From Natronomonas salina (GTDB taxonomy: Archaea > Halobacteriota > Halobacteria > Halobacteriales > Haloarculaceae): a DNA stretch of 64,000 bases. The notes under the pieces were generated by a model. The model did not search any database and was not told the origin of the DNA. It saw nothing but the letters and a program-made list of their open reading frames with translations. A program made the translations under genes and the position numbers. The DNA is taken from contig NZ_CP058335.1 of the NCBI RefSeq assembly GCF_013391105.1, forward strand, positions 2,728,001 to 2,792,000. The letters are read 5' to 3'. Positions 63,375-64,000 of the stretch are shown here, piece by piece. Every line of letters starts with the position of its first letter. Within the stretch, counting starts at the first letter, position 1.

Positions 63375-64000
63375 AAGTCCGCGACGACCTGGTCGTGGTA
63401 GGCGAGGTACTGTGCGCCCACGTCGTGGCCGTCGACGGTCGCGAGGGTCCGACCGGAGACCGCCGACTCGTAGGCGTGGTCGATGGTGAGGGTCTGGGGG
63501 TCGACCGTCAGCAGGCCGTTCTCGAAGTCGGCCAGGTGGTTCGGACAGACCACGACCGCGTTGGCCGGCTCCGCCGGGCCGCCGTGTGCCTCGTCGGTCG
63601 GCATCGGGTGGTGGACCCGGGCGAGGCCCTCGTCGGAGGATCGCTGTCGCCGGTCGCCGCAGACCATGCAGGTGTGGTCGTAGCGCCGCTTCAGGTCGTC
63701 GAACTCGTCGTCGGCCGCCGACCGTGACGGCTGGGAGCCGGGCTGCTCGTTCGCCGCCGACTGGTCGGTCTCTTCCGCCGGTTCGTCTCGCTCGGCAGGG
63801 TCGGCTGTTCCACCAGGCGCCGAGTCCGCCTGGGTCGTCCCCCCTCCCGTCGGTCGGTTCGCTCGCGGCGGCGTCAGGTCGTCGTCGGTCTCGACGCGGC
63901 GCCGCCCCGTCCGGGTCAGGTCGTTGACGCCGCCGTCGTGCTCGACGTAGCCGAGCGCCTGCAGCCACCGCCGGTGGGCGAGGGCCGCCTTCGTCGACTC
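63371..64000 (-). CDS. HNH endonuclease domain protein, 5' end outside window
   Basis: 209 residues are visible and the N terminus lies beyond 64000. The first 35 visible residues look like part of a winged helix (ALAHRRWLQALGYVEHDGG...). An unstructured acidic linker of about 60 residues follows, then an HNH-like domain: YDHTCMVCGDRR, RVHHPMPTDEAH and NAVVVCPNHLADFENG, with Cys pairs and His for zinc and metal. This layout recalls haloarchaeal HNH proteins of unknown target, possibly defence-related. The frame was followed to the window edge without a stop. Confidence 0.75.
   Translation of the reverse strand, partial: ESTKAALAHRRWLQALGYVEHDGGVNDLTRTGRRRVETDDDLTPPRANRPTGGGTTQADSAPGGTADPAERDEPAEETDQSAANEQPGSQPSRSAADDEFDDLKRRYDHTCMVCGDRRQRSSDEGLARVHHPMPTDEAHGGPAEPANAVVVCPNHLADFENGLLTVDPQTLTIDHAYESAVSGRTLATVDGHDVGAQYLAYHDQVVADF

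Overview
The window reads as chromosome from a halophilic archaeon (class Halobacteria). The DNA is very GC-rich with strong G/C preference at third codon positions, the predicted proteins are Asp/Glu-rich, and the gene content is typical of the class: archaeal LonB, NadM, FtsZ2 with the CdrS/CdrL regulators, HalX and HalOD1 domains, Bat-type HTH_10 regulators, a Tat lipoprotein and many short acidic proteins. Many genes have a TATA-like box about 24-32 bp before the start codon, which implies leaderless mRNAs. I see no insertion sequence, prophage, CRISPR array or rRNA. The genus cannot be fixed from the sequence alone.

Layout. 0.1-5.9 kb: SPFH protein, SAM hydrolase, NadM, LonB and a CPBP membrane protease. 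5.9-11.3 kb: three tandem DUF5789-like paralogues, a receiver-PAS protein, an AIR-synthase-like protein and CobQ. 11.4-21.1 kb: an acetate module of two acetyl-CoA synthetases flanking a Bat-like regulator, then a two-part sodium symporter and a universal stress protein. 21.3-28.3 kb: cobalamin adenosyltransferase, GNAT-zinc ribbon protein, NikR, a HalOD1 protein, a Zn/Cd-type P1B ATPase and a sulfatase-like protein. 28.6-34.3 kb: trehalose synthesis (otsA-otsB), a zinc-ribbon microprotein, two HTH_10 regulators, a stress protein and RtcA. 34.3-49.7 kb: hydrolases, a NUDIX enzyme, an archaemetzincin-related protein, a LeuA/CimA-type synthase, a large hybrid histidine kinase, DUF192, cytochrome P450, a ZIP transporter, a VOC protein, LURP-one and a MinD-like ATPase. 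49.8-55.3 kb: a kinase-HalX regulator-ATPase operon and NcsA. 55.3-58.0 kb: ftsZ2-cdrS-cdrL and tRNA-Tyr. 58.0-64.0 kb: small regulators, a DUF457-type membrane protein, a large Tat lipoprotein, an alpha/beta hydrolase and an HNH protein cut by the window end.

The most striking signal is around ftsZ2-cdrS-cdrL. Short motifs GTTTACG and CGTAAGAC occur many times within about 2.7 kb. They lie between the convergent ncsA and ftsZ2 genes at 31, 31, 21 and 20 bp spacing, as a perfect palindrome in the cdrS promoter region, and inside the cdrL coding sequence in more than one reading frame. They are almost absent from the other 61 kb. This looks like an extended binding array for a ribbon-helix-helix protein at the cell-division locus. 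A second clear pattern is the set of three DUF5789-like genes, each with the same promoter heptamer at exactly the same distance from its start.
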